Assembly: GCF_000024005.1 (NCBI RefSeq)
Contig: NC_013132.1
Span: 4,954,001 to 5,018,000 of the forward strand
Direction: 5' to 3'
Length of the DNA: 64,000 nucleotides
Origin: Chitinophaga pinensis DSM 2588
GTDB taxonomy: Bacteria; Bacteroidota; Bacteroidia; Chitinophagales; Chitinophagaceae
Under the pieces are notes generated by a model. It was not told the origin of the DNA. It saw nothing but the letters and a program-made list of their open reading frames with translations, and made no database searches. Below, piece after piece: positions 7,603 to 16,022 of this stretch. Every line of letters starts with the position of its first letter. Positions within the stretch are counted from its first letter, which is position 1. The position numbers were made by a program, and so were the translations under genes.

Positions 7603-8904
7603 ATGAGATCAGCATTCAACATTGGCTTATGCCTGTTATTGTCCGTAACGGCGTTAACAGGATATGGTCAGCACAAAAAGAAAAAGACTGTAAAAGCGAA
7701 ACCGAAGGCCAAAACAGCAGTCGTTGCGAAGGCCGTAGGACCTGCTTATTCCTCCGCACAGCAATTACAGATGCGCAAATCGTTCTACCTGTTATATGTG
7801 CTTGAAAGAAATGGCGCCGCGCATAATGTGGTGGTAAAAGATGCTGCGTTCAACGCAATTGCAAAGGACAGACAGGAACGCCTGGCTGCCGCTTATGCTT
7901 CCTGCGGAGATGGCGTGTGTATGGGACAGGCAATTGCCTGGACACCGGAAGAGGTCAGCGCAGTGGCGGATGAATTTAAGCGGCTGACGGTGACAGACAA
8001 TGATATGGCGCAGATAGTCGAGCGGCTGAAGATAGAATCCCGTTATCCGCTGTACAATAACGATGCGGATACTACTTTTATCAGAAAAGCGTGGGAAGAT
8101 GTTGCTGCGGGTATGAACCATATTTTCAGGGTGTATCTGCAAGGCGTTGCGCCGCGTTATCCTAAGATAGATTCCATTTCCTTCCGTCCGAATGATGCCG
8201 CTTTTGTACAGAAAGTAAAAACGGCGACACAGCAGGTACTGGCTGTCGGCGCGGGTAGTACTTTTTTCAAACAGCCGCTGATGGGATCTCTGGAAGCGCT
8301 GGAAATCAATGGCAGAGACGAGGCTATCCGTTATGAGCCTTTATATAAAGGCGCGAATGCGGCTCCTTTTGCCAAATCAAGAAGGATCAACTGGAATGCT
8401 TATAAGTATACGTCTATCATGGTGCCGGGTAGCGGTCCGGGTAAGCCGGGTAAGACCATGGATACGATGGGTATGTACCGTTGCGGATTGGCAGCTGATA
8501 TGTACAATAAAGGTGTAGCGCCTTTCATTATTGTTTCCGGCGGACATGTGCATCCTTATAAGACGCCCTTCTGCGAAGCAGTAGAGATGAAAAAGTATAT
8601 GGTGAGCAAGTTGGGTATTCCTGACAGTGCGGTGATCATTGAGCCACATGCGAGACATACGACGACCAACATCCGCAATGCTGTAAGACTAGCCTATCTT
8701 TTCAATATGCCGGCAGCAAAGCCGATGCTGATCGTGTCTGATTCGTTTCAGTCACTGGCAATTGAAAAGATGGCCATCCGTTTTATGAATGAAATAGGCT
8801 ATCTGCCATACGAAGGACTGGAGAGGAAGAGCCCTACGGAAAATGTGATCATGCCTGACCTGCGGGCATGGCAGCAGGATCCTGAAGATCCGCTCGATCC
8901 CTAA
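7603..8904 (+). CDS. YdcF/DUF218-family secreted protein
   Basis: A 433-residue exported protein with a signal peptide and a Lys/Ala-rich linker (KKKKTVKAKPKAKT), then a helical region and a C-terminal DUF218 (YdcF/SanA/ElyC) domain. That domain shows IMVPGSGPG, FIIVSGGHVHPYKTPFCEA, the acidic EP, and TTTNIRNAVRLA, matching the family pattern of VSGG, EA, E and TxxNA. DUF218 proteins are linked to cell-envelope metabolism in other bacteria; the substrate is unknown. The last 56 bases overlap the 3' end of the convergent symporter gene in a different frame. Confidence 0.82.
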   Translation: MRSAFNIGLCLLLSVTALTGYGQHKKKKTVKAKPKAKTAVVAKAVGPAYSSAQQLQMRKSFYLLYVLERNGAAHNVVVKDAAFNAIAKDRQERLAAAYASCGDGVCMGQAIAWTPEEVSAVADEFKRLTVTDNDMAQIVERLKIESRYPLYNNDADTTFIRKAWEDVAAGMNHIFRVYLQGVAPRYPKIDSISFRPNDAAFVQKVKTATQQVLAVGAGSTFFKQPLMGSLEALEINGRDEAIRYEPLYKGANAAPFAKSRRINWNAYKYTSIMVPGSGPGKPGKTMDTMGMYRCGLAADMYNKGVAPFIIVSGGHVHPYKTPFCEAVEMKKYMVSKLGIPDSAVIIEPHARHTTTNIRNAVRLAYLFNMPAAKPMLIVSDSFQSLAIEKMAIRFMNEIGYLPYEGLERKSPTENVIMPDLRAWQQDPEDPLDP

Positions 8905-10111
8905 GCCAGTTCCGACCCTTCATCACCCTGGTTACCATCATGGCGGCTACTGTATCTCCGGTGGCGTTCAGAATGGTAGCCAGGGGATCGACCAGGGTAC
9001 CGATGACCATCACTGCCGGCAGGGCTTCTATCGGAAACCCATAAACAGACATCACGAGCAGTTCCCCGATATAACCACCGTTTGGAATACCCCCTTCCAC
9101 AATACTTACGATCACAGTGACCCCTAATGCCAGCAGTACGGTATCTACACCGGTCAGCGGACGGCCAAACATCGCGAATACCACACCGATTTTAATGATA
9201 GAAGAGATACTGGAGCCGTCCTTGTGCAAGGAACCGCCCAGTGGCACTACCACGTTTCCAATGTGTTCCGGAATCCCCATGCGTTGAGCGGCCGTCAGAT
9301 TGGCCGGGATGGTGGCGATGCTGCTACAGGATCCCAGGGCTGTAAAAGTAGGAATGAGGTTGTTTTTCCAGTAGATCTTCACGCCTGCGAAGCCGCCGGC
9401 CAGGAAAGCGTATACGCTGAAAAGTACGATGAAATAAAAGAGGCCGAATCCGTAGTAGACCGCCATGGAGCTGGCATAGGTGCCAAAGAGCTGTGGACCG
9501 AGCGTACCTACCTGGTAAGCGAAGTAGGCCCCCAGACCGACAGGACCGAGTACCATGATAATGTCCAGGAAGGATTTCATGACTTCGTTGCCGGAGTGCA
9601 GGAAATTGCGGAATGCCTTACCAGCTTCACCCGCTTTCAGGGCTGCAAAGCCTGTCAGCGCGGAGAAAATAATAAAAGGCAGCATGTTTTTCCGGGACAG
9701 TAGTTCGAAGAATTCCCCGGTTGTGAGCAGTTTTACGATCTGTTCACCAAAACCAGCAGGATGCGTGTTTTCGTCGGGTACGAAGGTCCCTGGCGCTACT
9801 GCTTTCAGTGGGAAGATCCAGACGGCTACGATGGTGAGGAATGCCGATACCAGCACGGTACCAAGGAAAACGAAGGTCATGACGGAGATGACCTTGCCTA
9901 GTTTTTGTCCGGGGTCTATATTGGCAATCGCAGAAGAAATAGCGAAGAAAACCAGCGGAATGACCGCTGTAAAGAGCAGGTTGAGGAAGATATCACCGAT
10001 TGGTTTGATCACTTCCACCCGTTGCCCGAAGATCAGTCCGAGGATACTGCCGGCGATGATACCGCCGAGTAGGGTCAGCAGACTGCTGTAATTTTTGAGA
10101 ATGTTCCGCAT
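8849..10111 (-). CDS. Dicarboxylate/amino acid:cation symporter (DAACS/GltP family)
   Basis: A 420-residue inner-membrane transporter that imports C4-dicarboxylates or glutamate/aspartate with H+ or Na+. Family marks are the serine-rich reentrant loop ALGSCSSIATIPANLTAA, VVPLGGSLHKDGSS, the GGIPNGGYIGELLV region and the substrate-site stretch DPLATILNATGDTVAAMM. The hydrophobic profile fits eight helices plus two hairpins. The ATG at 10111 gives a normal N-terminus (MRNILKNYSSLLTLLGGIIAG). Convergent with the YdcF-like gene, with a 56-base 3' overlap. NxxD is present in NATGD as in substrate-binding members. Confidence 0.9.
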   Translation of the reverse strand: MRNILKNYSSLLTLLGGIIAGSILGLIFGQRVEVIKPIGDIFLNLLFTAVIPLVFFAISSAIANIDPGQKLGKVISVMTFVFLGTVLVSAFLTIVAVWIFPLKAVAPGTFVPDENTHPAGFGEQIVKLLTTGEFFELLSRKNMLPFIIFSALTGFAALKAGEAGKAFRNFLHSGNEVMKSFLDIIMVLGPVGLGAYFAYQVGTLGPQLFGTYASSMAVYYGFGLFYFIVLFSVYAFLAGGFAGVKIYWKNNLIPTFTALGSCSSIATIPANLTAAQRMGIPEHIGNVVVPLGGSLHKDGSSISSIIKIGVVFAMFGRPLTGVDTVLLALGVTVIVSIVEGGIPNGGYIGELLVMSVYGFPIEALPAVMVIGTLVDPLATILNATGDTVAAMMVTRVMKGRNWLRDRADLQDPAAMPAGQA

Positions 10112-10310
10112 ATGGCGTCAAATATATCGAAAAGTCCATTTAATAACCAGGGAAGTAGTTTGGGCGGCAATCAGGCGTAATAGCTTGACTGATGCAAGTA
10201 TGTACCTGTTGGCAGGCGGTTTGGCGAGAGGGCTCTTAAGGTCAGGGAGGCTTTGCTTTTTATTCAGTAGGTCGCCATCGATTTTTGGAGTTTTATGTAA
10301 TAAAAAATAT

Positions 10311-10341
10311 AATTGTTAGATTGACATTTATCATTAACTTG
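10311..10341 (+). promoter_or_regulatory. Orphan araR-like promoter/operator
   Basis: ATTGT-N4-TTGACATTTAT here is almost the same as the element in front of araR (13388-13408). The TTG of ATTG (10313-10315) and TAACTTG (10335-10341) are 19 bases apart, matching Bacteroidota -33/-7 spacing. The similarity continues past the -7 box (TTGCGTTAAGTA-GCG against TTGTGCTAAATAAGCG). No arabinose gene follows it. Confidence 0.5.
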
Positions 10342-10622
10342 CGTTAAGTAGCGATTGATTTTGTAAGAATAGGGTGCCCGGTTATTCCACTGTTATAGAA
10401 GACTTATCCGCCAGATATTCTCTTCTGATTTTATTGTTCCATACATACTGACAGGCTGGTTGTGTTTATCAGGATTGTTTTCACATTTGAGTTGAATGGA
10501 TGTGTGTGTCGGGCGATGTAAAAACGCGTGTTTTATTAACAAAGGTTTCTGCGAGCTGCATGCAAATTTCCCAGGTAATTTTTGCCGCATGCGGCCGATT
10601 CAATAACGTGAACTAGATCGGC

Positions 10623-10656
10623 GAAGGTCGAATTCATTCGACCTTCTTCTTTTACA
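10623..10656 (+). terminator. Strong hairpin with T-rich tail
   Basis: An 11-bp perfect stem, GAAGGTCGAAT (10623-10633) and ATTCGACCTTC (10636-10646), followed by TTCTTTTAC. Only the plus strand has a T-rich tail. No assigned gene lies upstream on the plus strand, so it would end the orphan transcript starting near 10350. Confidence 0.65.
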
Positions 10657-10881
10657 TTTTCCCTGACGAATATTTAGTGAGCCATCTTTCCGGTTGTCTG
10701 TCTGCGTTGTTCCTGTATGCGCTGCCACAAAAGTCCATTTTCCTGTATATCTGCTTCCTGATTTGCTCAGTCCGCGATAACTGTGTTATATGTATTTGCG
10801 CAGCGGGAGAGTCCTTGGTTAGTTTGCCAAAGATGTATTGATAATTGCTGCTTTCCCCGGAAAGAGATAATTTTAGCCCTT

Positions 10882-11373
10882 ATGACCGATGACGAAATAT
10901 TAGCAGCATTCAAAGAGAGGAGGACGACTTACGATACTTATCTTCAGGCGAACGAGATTCAATTGTGTACCTGTCCCGGCTGTGGTTTTCCTTCACTGAC
11001 TGACCGGGGAGAGTTCGAGATCTGCATTATCTGCTTTTGGGAAGATGATGGACAGGATGATCATGCTGACAGCATACTAAGCGGGTTATTTGAAGAACTT
11101 CAGCTATCCGGCCCTAATCAGGGACTATCACTTATAGAAAACAGGATTAATATCGGGCGAATACTGGAAAGTAATGCTGATATGATCAATGGCGAAATAG
11201 ACTTAAACACTGCACGTGTGTTAGAGACCATTGCTTTTTATCAGCTGCGGAGAATGGATATTGAGGGACGGATGACGGGAGAAGAGTCCGCGCAGGATCA
11301 TATCTGGCTGGAGTGGCAGGAGGTGAGAAAGGACTTACAGACGGCGCTTGTTGTGCCGAAGCTACCTGAATAA
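10882..11373 (+). CDS. CPCC-motif cysteine-rich protein
   Basis: A 163-residue cytoplasmic protein whose N-terminal third matches the cysteine-rich CPCC domain: CTCPGCGFPSL, then FEICIICFWEDDGQDD. Four paired cysteines (CPGC and CIIC) look like a small zinc site. The C-terminal part is helical (LSLIENRINIGRI) without recognised motifs. The frame is open upstream but the ATG at 10882 starts right before the domain and follows an A/T-rich leader. CPCC proteins are often found as lone genes or near toxin-immunity loci; no partner is visible here. Function unknown. Confidence 0.75.
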   Translation: MTDDEILAAFKERRTTYDTYLQANEIQLCTCPGCGFPSLTDRGEFEICIICFWEDDGQDDHADSILSGLFEELQLSGPNQGLSLIENRINIGRILESNADMINGEIDLNTARVLETIAFYQLRRMDIEGRMTGEESAQDHIWLEWQEVRKDLQTALVVPKLPE

Positions 11374-11459
11374 CAGGTACTATATGGCTAGTTGCCCGGG
11401 CGAAGAGGTGGACTTGATCCGGTATTGCTATGGTGATGCGGGGGAGCTGTCATGTAAGC

Positions 11460-11549
11460 TTTGATGTTGTCGACGAGAATGATCGGAGCATGAAGGGGCG
11501 GCTGCTGAAGGACGTAGCAGCGGGTAAAATAGATGTATGTTCGAAATAG
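11460..11549 (+). pseudogene. Short open remnant resembling a serine-recombinase segment (speculative)
   Basis: An unstarted 29-codon stretch, with the phrase GRLLKDVAAGKIDV, resembles the region before the active-site helix of serine recombinases (pattern RLLxDVxAGKIDVV). It is closed by a stop at 11547-11549. It has no start codon or flanking domains. It could be a decayed mobile-element fragment or chance similarity. Confidence 0.2.
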
Positions 11550-11596
11550 CGGGTAGAAAAATAGGCAACAAAGATAACAGGATGGTAGCTGCGTGT

Positions 11597-12352
11597 TTAT
11601 TCTAACTGTGTGATAGCAGGATAGCGGTATGTATGTACCGGAAGAGGTGTGTTGTACAGATGTGTTGTTGCTCGTTGGATATGCGTGTGTACTTTAAAGC
11701 GTTTTATCGCTTCAGGAGGTATCACGGCAATGACATCTGCGGCAACATATCGTTGATCACGGGACGGACCATCCTGGCGCATTCCTCTCACTTGTAAGGT
11801 CAGGATCAGCGTTCCTTCTCCGGCAACGAACAGGGGAATGGTCAATCCTTCGAAAGGTTTCCCTGGGTATATGGTTGTAACGACGGTATCAGTGCCAGTT
11901 ACACGGCGTGTATCAAAATCAATCCGAACGGCGATGGCTTTTATTTCCAGGGCGCTAAAGCGTCCGTATGGGGGTATTTCCTGTGCGGGAATATACAGTT
12001 CATCATTCCCGGAAAGCGTGGGTTTTACTGGGAGGAAACGATCTATGCCGATCTGCTGGTTAAAGCGGAAACCATTAATAGCAGCGTTATCGCCGTTAGC
12101 AGCAATCAGTAAGCTATTGAGTCGATTTACATGGCTGCTGTCGCAGCGTACGTCCAGTTCATGATAGCAGGCATTGCGGATAAGCCGGCTTTTTCTGCTG
12201 GCTATGCCAAAGCGTTTGGCTGCTTTGCGGGTAGCGATCGTCTGACGTACTATTTGCGGTGCGCCACGGAGGAAATATTTACCGTTGCGCTCATAGCCGA
12301 TCTGCGGACCGAGTTTACCGGTAAAGGTGATAATGGATTGTTGTTTTGCCAT
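11597..12352 (-). CDS. Conserved hypothetical protein (Bacteroidota MAKQ-type)
   Basis: A 251-residue protein with no signal peptide or transmembrane segment, and no enzyme motif recognised. The N-terminus, MAKQQSIITFTGKLGPQIGY then ERNGKYFLR, has the form of small multi-copy hypothetical proteins I associate with Bacteroidota genomes (G-x-I-G-x-ITFYK-like opening followed by a basic segment, here RQTIATRKAAKRFGIASRKS). The rest looks beta-rich. It is transcribed alone, convergent to the CPCC gene and divergent from the HAD gene. Function unknown. Confidence 0.6.
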   Translation of the reverse strand: MAKQQSIITFTGKLGPQIGYERNGKYFLRGAPQIVRQTIATRKAAKRFGIASRKSRLIRNACYHELDVRCDSSHVNRLNSLLIAANGDNAAINGFRFNQQIGIDRFLPVKPTLSGNDELYIPAQEIPPYGRFSALEIKAIAVRIDFDTRRVTGTDTVVTTIYPGKPFEGLTIPLFVAGEGTLILTLQVRGMRQDGPSRDQRYVAADVIAVIPPEAIKRFKVHTHIQRATTHLYNTPLPVHTYRYPAITQLE

Positions 12353-12531
12353 CGATGTTGATTTTGTGCATACTGAATTTAATCATAATCCGGCGGCGGG
12401 CGGCGCTGGATGGCTGGGATATTATCCACTAATTGCAGTGGCGGATGTGGAAAACCAGCGCAAGCGGCTTCTCTTTATGGACTCTTCCCTTAATTTACTA
12501 GCTTTGGGCCTGCAAATCGTAAAACAGGCAT

Positions 12532-13188
12532 ATGAAAAAGGCATTTATTTTCGACATGAACGGCACGATGATCGATGATATGGCATATCATTTAGAGGGC
12601 TGGTTTAATATTCTGAATGATGACCTGGGGGCAGGTATGACCCGGGAGGCGGTGAAGAGGGAGATGTATGGTAAGAATCAGGAGTTGCTGATCCGTATTT
12701 TCGGGAAGAACCGTTTTACGGAGGCAGAGATGGATGCATTATCCATGGAAAAGGAGCGGAAGTACCAGCAGGCGTATCTGCCGCACCTTCGTTTGATTCC
12801 GGGACTGGACACTTTCCTGGAAGCAGCTGAGAAAGAGGGTATCCTGATGGGTATCGGTACGGCGGCTATTCCGTTTAACGTGGATTTTGCGCTGGACAAC
12901 CTACAGATCCGCCACTATTTTAAAAGTATCATTACTGCGAATGATGTTGCTACGAGTAAACCGAATCCTGAGGTTTTCCTAAAGGCGGCGGAGGAACTGG
13001 GCGTTGATCCTGCGAACTGTATTGTATTTGAGGATGCGCCAAAAGGAGTAGAGGCAGCTGCAAATGCGGGTATGAAAGCGGTGGTACTGACGACTATGCA
13101 TACTGCTGAGGAGTTTATTGGCTTTGACAACATACTCACGTTTGTGCCTGATTACACGACACTTAGCACCAGTGGTTTGTTCAGATAA
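12532..13188 (+). CDS. HAD-superfamily hydrolase (beta-phosphoglucomutase-like) with Asn in motif I
   Basis: A 218-residue cytoplasmic HAD protein with an alpha-helical cap of the beta-phosphoglucomutase type (MAYHLEGWFNILNDDLG). Motif I is FDMNGTMID: the nucleophile Asp8 is present but the second position is Asn10, where mutases and most phosphatases have Asp. Motif II is GIGTAA, motif III is the Lys of SKPNPEVF, and motif IV is VFEDAPKGVEAA with both acidic residues. The Asn would weaken acid-base catalysis, so mutase activity is doubtful. Substrate unknown. A terminator follows at 13230. Confidence 0.85.
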   Translation: MKKAFIFDMNGTMIDDMAYHLEGWFNILNDDLGAGMTREAVKREMYGKNQELLIRIFGKNRFTEAEMDALSMEKERKYQQAYLPHLRLIPGLDTFLEAAEKEGILMGIGTAAIPFNVDFALDNLQIRHYFKSIITANDVATSKPNPEVFLKAAEELGVDPANCIVFEDAPKGVEAAANAGMKAVVLTTMHTAEEFIGFDNILTFVPDYTTLSTSGLFR

Positions 13189-13229
13189 TCCTGGTTGTCT
13201 ATCTGCCTTAGCGCAGCGATAAATAGTTG

Positions 13230-13260
13230 ATGGTCCTGGCGATAGCCAGGGCCATTTTTA
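13230..13260 (+). terminator. Terminator after the HAD gene
   Basis: Stem ATGG-CCTGGC / GCCAGG-CCAT around GATA, with one internal mismatch, followed by five T. It lies about 40 bases past the stop codon. Confidence 0.8.
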
Positions 13261-13387
13261 TTGCGAGCCGGCTCCTATCGGAAAAGATAGTAAGTCCTGG
13301 TTAGTTGGTTTCCCAAGCCGGCTAACGGCGTTTGTGGTGTGGGGTTCCTGCAGCGTTGCAGGCTATTCTGATCTTTGATAAAAATTA

Positions 13388-13419
13388 ATTGTAAAATTGA
13401 CATTTATATTTCTATATTG
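13388..13419 (+). promoter_or_regulatory. araR promoter with candidate AraR operator
   Basis: ATTGT-N4-TTGACATTTAT (13388-13408) lies between TTG at 13389-13391 and a -7-like TATATTG at 13413-13419. The same ATTGT-N-TTGACA core occurs before araB (14279-14295), as expected for autoregulation by AraR. The operator role is inferred from recurrence. Confidence 0.55.
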
Positions 13420-13502
13420 TGCTAAATAAGCGGTCTGCAGTTTTAAATGCTGGCAATATCAACACTCTGTTTTATATTAGCGGAATTAAATTCCTGCAAA
13501 GT

Positions 13503-14207
13503 ATGACACGTTATTCCCGGCAAACCCGGATGCTGGTAGCTGTAGACTGTATTATTTTCGGTTTTGACGGACAGGATCTAAAGCTTTTGCTGATCAAACG
13601 CGGCTTTGAGCCGGAGAAAGGGAAATGGAGCCTGATGGGAGGTTTCGTTCAGCCTGATGAAGATCTGGAGCAGGCAGCGGCGCGTACGCTGACTAAGCTG
13701 ACAGGACTGGACGGGGTTTACATGGAGCAGCTTGGCTCTTTCGGTCATCCCGGCAGGGACCCGATGGAAAGAACGCTTTCAGTAGCCTATTTCGCCCTGA
13801 TCGACATCAATCAATACAAACAGCAGATCACTGATGAGTATAAGGCAGAGTGGTTCCCGCTCAAAGATGCCCCTAAACTGATCTTTGATCACGCCGATAT
13901 GGTTGAAGAGGCTCAGGCCAGGTTACGTTACAAAGCGGCGATCCACCCGCTGTTGTTTGAGCTGTTACCGACCAGATTCACAATTCCGCAGTTACAGATA
14001 CTGTTTGAAGCAGTATATGATGCCGGCTTTGACAAGCGTAATTTCAGCAGGAAGGTTTTATCTACCGGCTTGCTTGTCAAACAAAAAGAAAAAGAGAGGG
14101 CTACTTCCAAAAGGGGAGCATTCTATTATAAGCTGGATAAAAGAAAATACAGCGCCAAATTCCACGCCTTCCTCAATTTTGTTTCCGATCCGGGAAATTT
14201 GAAATAG
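13503..14207 (+). CDS. araR: Nudix-family transcriptional regulator of arabinose use (AraR type)
   Basis: A 234-residue regulator of the NrtR/Nudix type: an N-terminal Nudix domain (about residues 10-135) fused to a C-terminal winged helix (FTIPQLQILFEAVYDAGFDKR, then NFSRKVLSTGLLV). The Nudix box GGFVQPDEDLEQAAARTLTK-LTGL has lost the catalytic glutamates of the REUxEExGU core (RTLTKLTG instead), so it should sense rather than hydrolyse. Bacteroidota use such a protein, AraR, as an arabinose-released repressor, and here it directly precedes araB-araD-araA. The ATG at 13503 fits the family start. Candidate operators lie before araR and before araB. Confidence 0.88.
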   Translation: MTRYSRQTRMLVAVDCIIFGFDGQDLKLLLIKRGFEPEKGKWSLMGGFVQPDEDLEQAAARTLTKLTGLDGVYMEQLGSFGHPGRDPMERTLSVAYFALIDINQYKQQITDEYKAEWFPLKDAPKLIFDHADMVEEAQARLRYKAAIHPLLFELLPTRFTIPQLQILFEAVYDAGFDKRNFSRKVLSTGLLVKQKEKERATSKRGAFYYKLDKRKYSAKFHAFLNFVSDPGNLK

Positions 14208-14277
14208 GCCATCACTGATATGATGGTCACTGTTGATACAGTGATAATCATATCAGCGTTTTTTTGCCTTTTTTTAT

Positions 14278-14299
14278 AATTGTCTTTTTGACAATAAAG
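14278..14299 (+). promoter_or_regulatory. Candidate AraR operator before araB
   Basis: ATTGTC-TTTTT-GACAAT is a perfect 6-bp inverted repeat with a 5-base spacer, 80 bases upstream of the araB start. It shares the ATTGT-N-TGACA core with the araR promoter site. The likely function is repression of araBDA without arabinose. Confidence 0.6.
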
Positions 14300-14378
14300 T
14301 ATATACGAACAATTATTCATTTTTAAATTAAGCGGCTGTTTCCTGCTATAGGTGGGAGGCATGTCAGGATTGTACGTT

Positions 14379-16022
14379 ATGGAAAATTCATTTGTAATAG
14401 GTGTCGACTTCGGTACCGATTCAGTGCGCTCTCTCGTAGTAAATACTCAGACAGGACAGGAAGCCGGCAGTGCAGTGCATTACTACCCTCGCTGGCAGAA
14501 AGGATTATACTGTGACCCGGCTACGCAACAATACAGGCAGCACCCGCTGGATTACCTGGAAGGGCTGGAGCATAGTATCCGTGAAGCATTGCAGCAATGT
14601 CCTCCGGGTACGGCGGCCCTGGTGAAAGGGATCGCCGTAGACACGACCGGTTCTACGCCGGGTCCGGTAGATGAAACCGGTACGCCGCTGGCTTTGGTAC
14701 CCGGATTTGAAGAGAATCCAAATGCCATGTTCGTCCTCTGGAAAGATCATACTGCCAATAAGGAAGCAGCCCTGATTAATGACATCGCGCATAGCAATGG
14801 GATGGATTATACCCAGTACAGTGGCGGTATTTACAGCAGCGAGTGGTATTGGGCCAAGATATTGCACGTTATTACAACTGATGATGCCGTACGTGAAAAG
14901 GCAGCTTCCTGGGTAGAGCATTGCGACTGGATCCCGGCTGTACTCACCGGCAATAAAAGCCTCAGCACCCTGTTACGCAGTCGTTGCGCAGCGGGTCATA
15001 AAGCGATGTGGCACGCCTCCTGGGGGGGCTTACCTCCGCGTACGTTTCTTGAAAAACTGAATCCCGCACTCACAAAATACGACCAGACATATACCGATAC
15101 CGTTGAAGCGACCGTACCTGCCGGCACTATCAGTGCGGCATGGGCGGAGAAATTGGGTCTGCCAACAGATGTAATCATCGGCACCGGTGCATTTGACGCA
15201 CACATGGGCGCCGTAGGCGGTGGTATCCAGTCTTACTCCCTCTGTAAAGTCATCGGTACCAGCACCTGCGATATCCTGGTAGCGCCTATGGAGGAAGCTG
15301 GGCATCTGTTTGTAAAAGGTATCTGCGGACAGGTAGATGGTTCGGTAATACCGGGTATGCTCGGATTGGAAGCGGGTCAATCCGCTTACGGCGATGTATT
15401 TGCCTGGCTGCGTAAACTGATCATGGGACCGATGTATGCCCTCTTACCGGATGAGCAGGACAAACTGGCCGCAGTAGAGGGCCGGTTGTTAGGCTACCTC
15501 TCGGCACAGGCGCAGCAATTGCCATTGAAAGAGAATGATCCGCTGGCACTGGACTGGTTTAATGGTCGTCGTACGCCAGACGCTAATCACACGCTGAAAA
15601 GCACCATTACAGGTTTACACCTTGGTATAGACGCTGTACAGGTGTTCAAAGCACTGGTAGAAGCCACCGCTTTCGGGGCGCAAAGCATCGCAGCGCGTTT
15701 CGAGAAAGAAGGTATCGCGATCAAAGAAGTGATCGCCCTGGGTGGCGTAGCCAAGAAATCAGGTTATGCCATGCAGGTACTGGCAGATGTCATGAACCGT
15801 CCTATCCGCATTGTCAATAGTGAGAATGCATGTGCACTGGGCGCGGCTATGTTTGCAGCAGTAGCAGCAGGTGTATATCCTGATATTGATCAGGCACAGC
15901 AGGCAATGACTTCCGGATTTGAAACGACCTGGCAGCCCCGCCAGGAGAATGTGGCTTATTACGCCGCCCGTTACCGCAAATTCCAGGAACTGGGCGCTAT
16001 CACCGAAAAACTATACGTATGA
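14379..16022 (+). CDS. araB: Ribulokinase
   Basis: A 547-residue FGGY-family carbohydrate kinase that phosphorylates L-ribulose to L-ribulose 5-phosphate. It opens with FVIGVDFGTDSVRSLVV (phosphate loop), has DTTGSTPGPVDETG, the long AraB-type insert TLLRSRCAAGHKAMWH, GTGAFDAHMGAVGGG around the catalytic Asp, and GGVAKKSGYAMQVLADVMNR in the C-terminal lobe. The ATG at 14379 was chosen because AraB proteins begin just before IGVDFGTDS; upstream ATG 14361 and GTG 14352 are in frame, with GGGAGG at 14354. The stop overlaps the araD start by four bases (ATGA), showing translational coupling. Confidence 0.95.
   Translation: MENSFVIGVDFGTDSVRSLVVNTQTGQEAGSAVHYYPRWQKGLYCDPATQQYRQHPLDYLEGLEHSIREALQQCPPGTAALVKGIAVDTTGSTPGPVDETGTPLALVPGFEENPNAMFVLWKDHTANKEAALINDIAHSNGMDYTQYSGGIYSSEWYWAKILHVITTDDAVREKAASWVEHCDWIPAVLTGNKSLSTLLRSRCAAGHKAMWHASWGGLPPRTFLEKLNPALTKYDQTYTDTVEATVPAGTISAAWAEKLGLPTDVIIGTGAFDAHMGAVGGGIQSYSLCKVIGTSTCDILVAPMEEAGHLFVKGICGQVDGSVIPGMLGLEAGQSAYGDVFAWLRKLIMGPMYALLPDEQDKLAAVEGRLLGYLSAQAQQLPLKENDPLALDWFNGRRTPDANHTLKSTITGLHLGIDAVQVFKALVEATAFGAQSIAARFEKEGIAIKEVIALGGVAKKSGYAMQVLADVMNRPIRIVNSENACALGAAMFAAVAAGVYPDIDQAQQAMTSGFETTWQPRQENVAYYAARYRKFQELGAITEKLYV

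Larger units (their letters stand above)
10112..10881. other. 770-base intergenic region with an orphan promoter and hairpin
   Basis: No convincing protein gene. It holds the araR-like promoter element at 10311-10341, a possible 36-codon Cys-rich ORF at 10496-10606, and a strong hairpin with T-rich tail at 10623-10656. Together they could bound a transcript of about 300 bases on the plus strand. Nothing was recognised in 10112-10310 or 10660-10880. Confidence 0.5.

Noticed and set aside
10393..10590. 65-codon minus-strand ORF in the intergenic region
   Set aside because: No start context or domain, and it overlaps the region likely transcribed on the plus strand.
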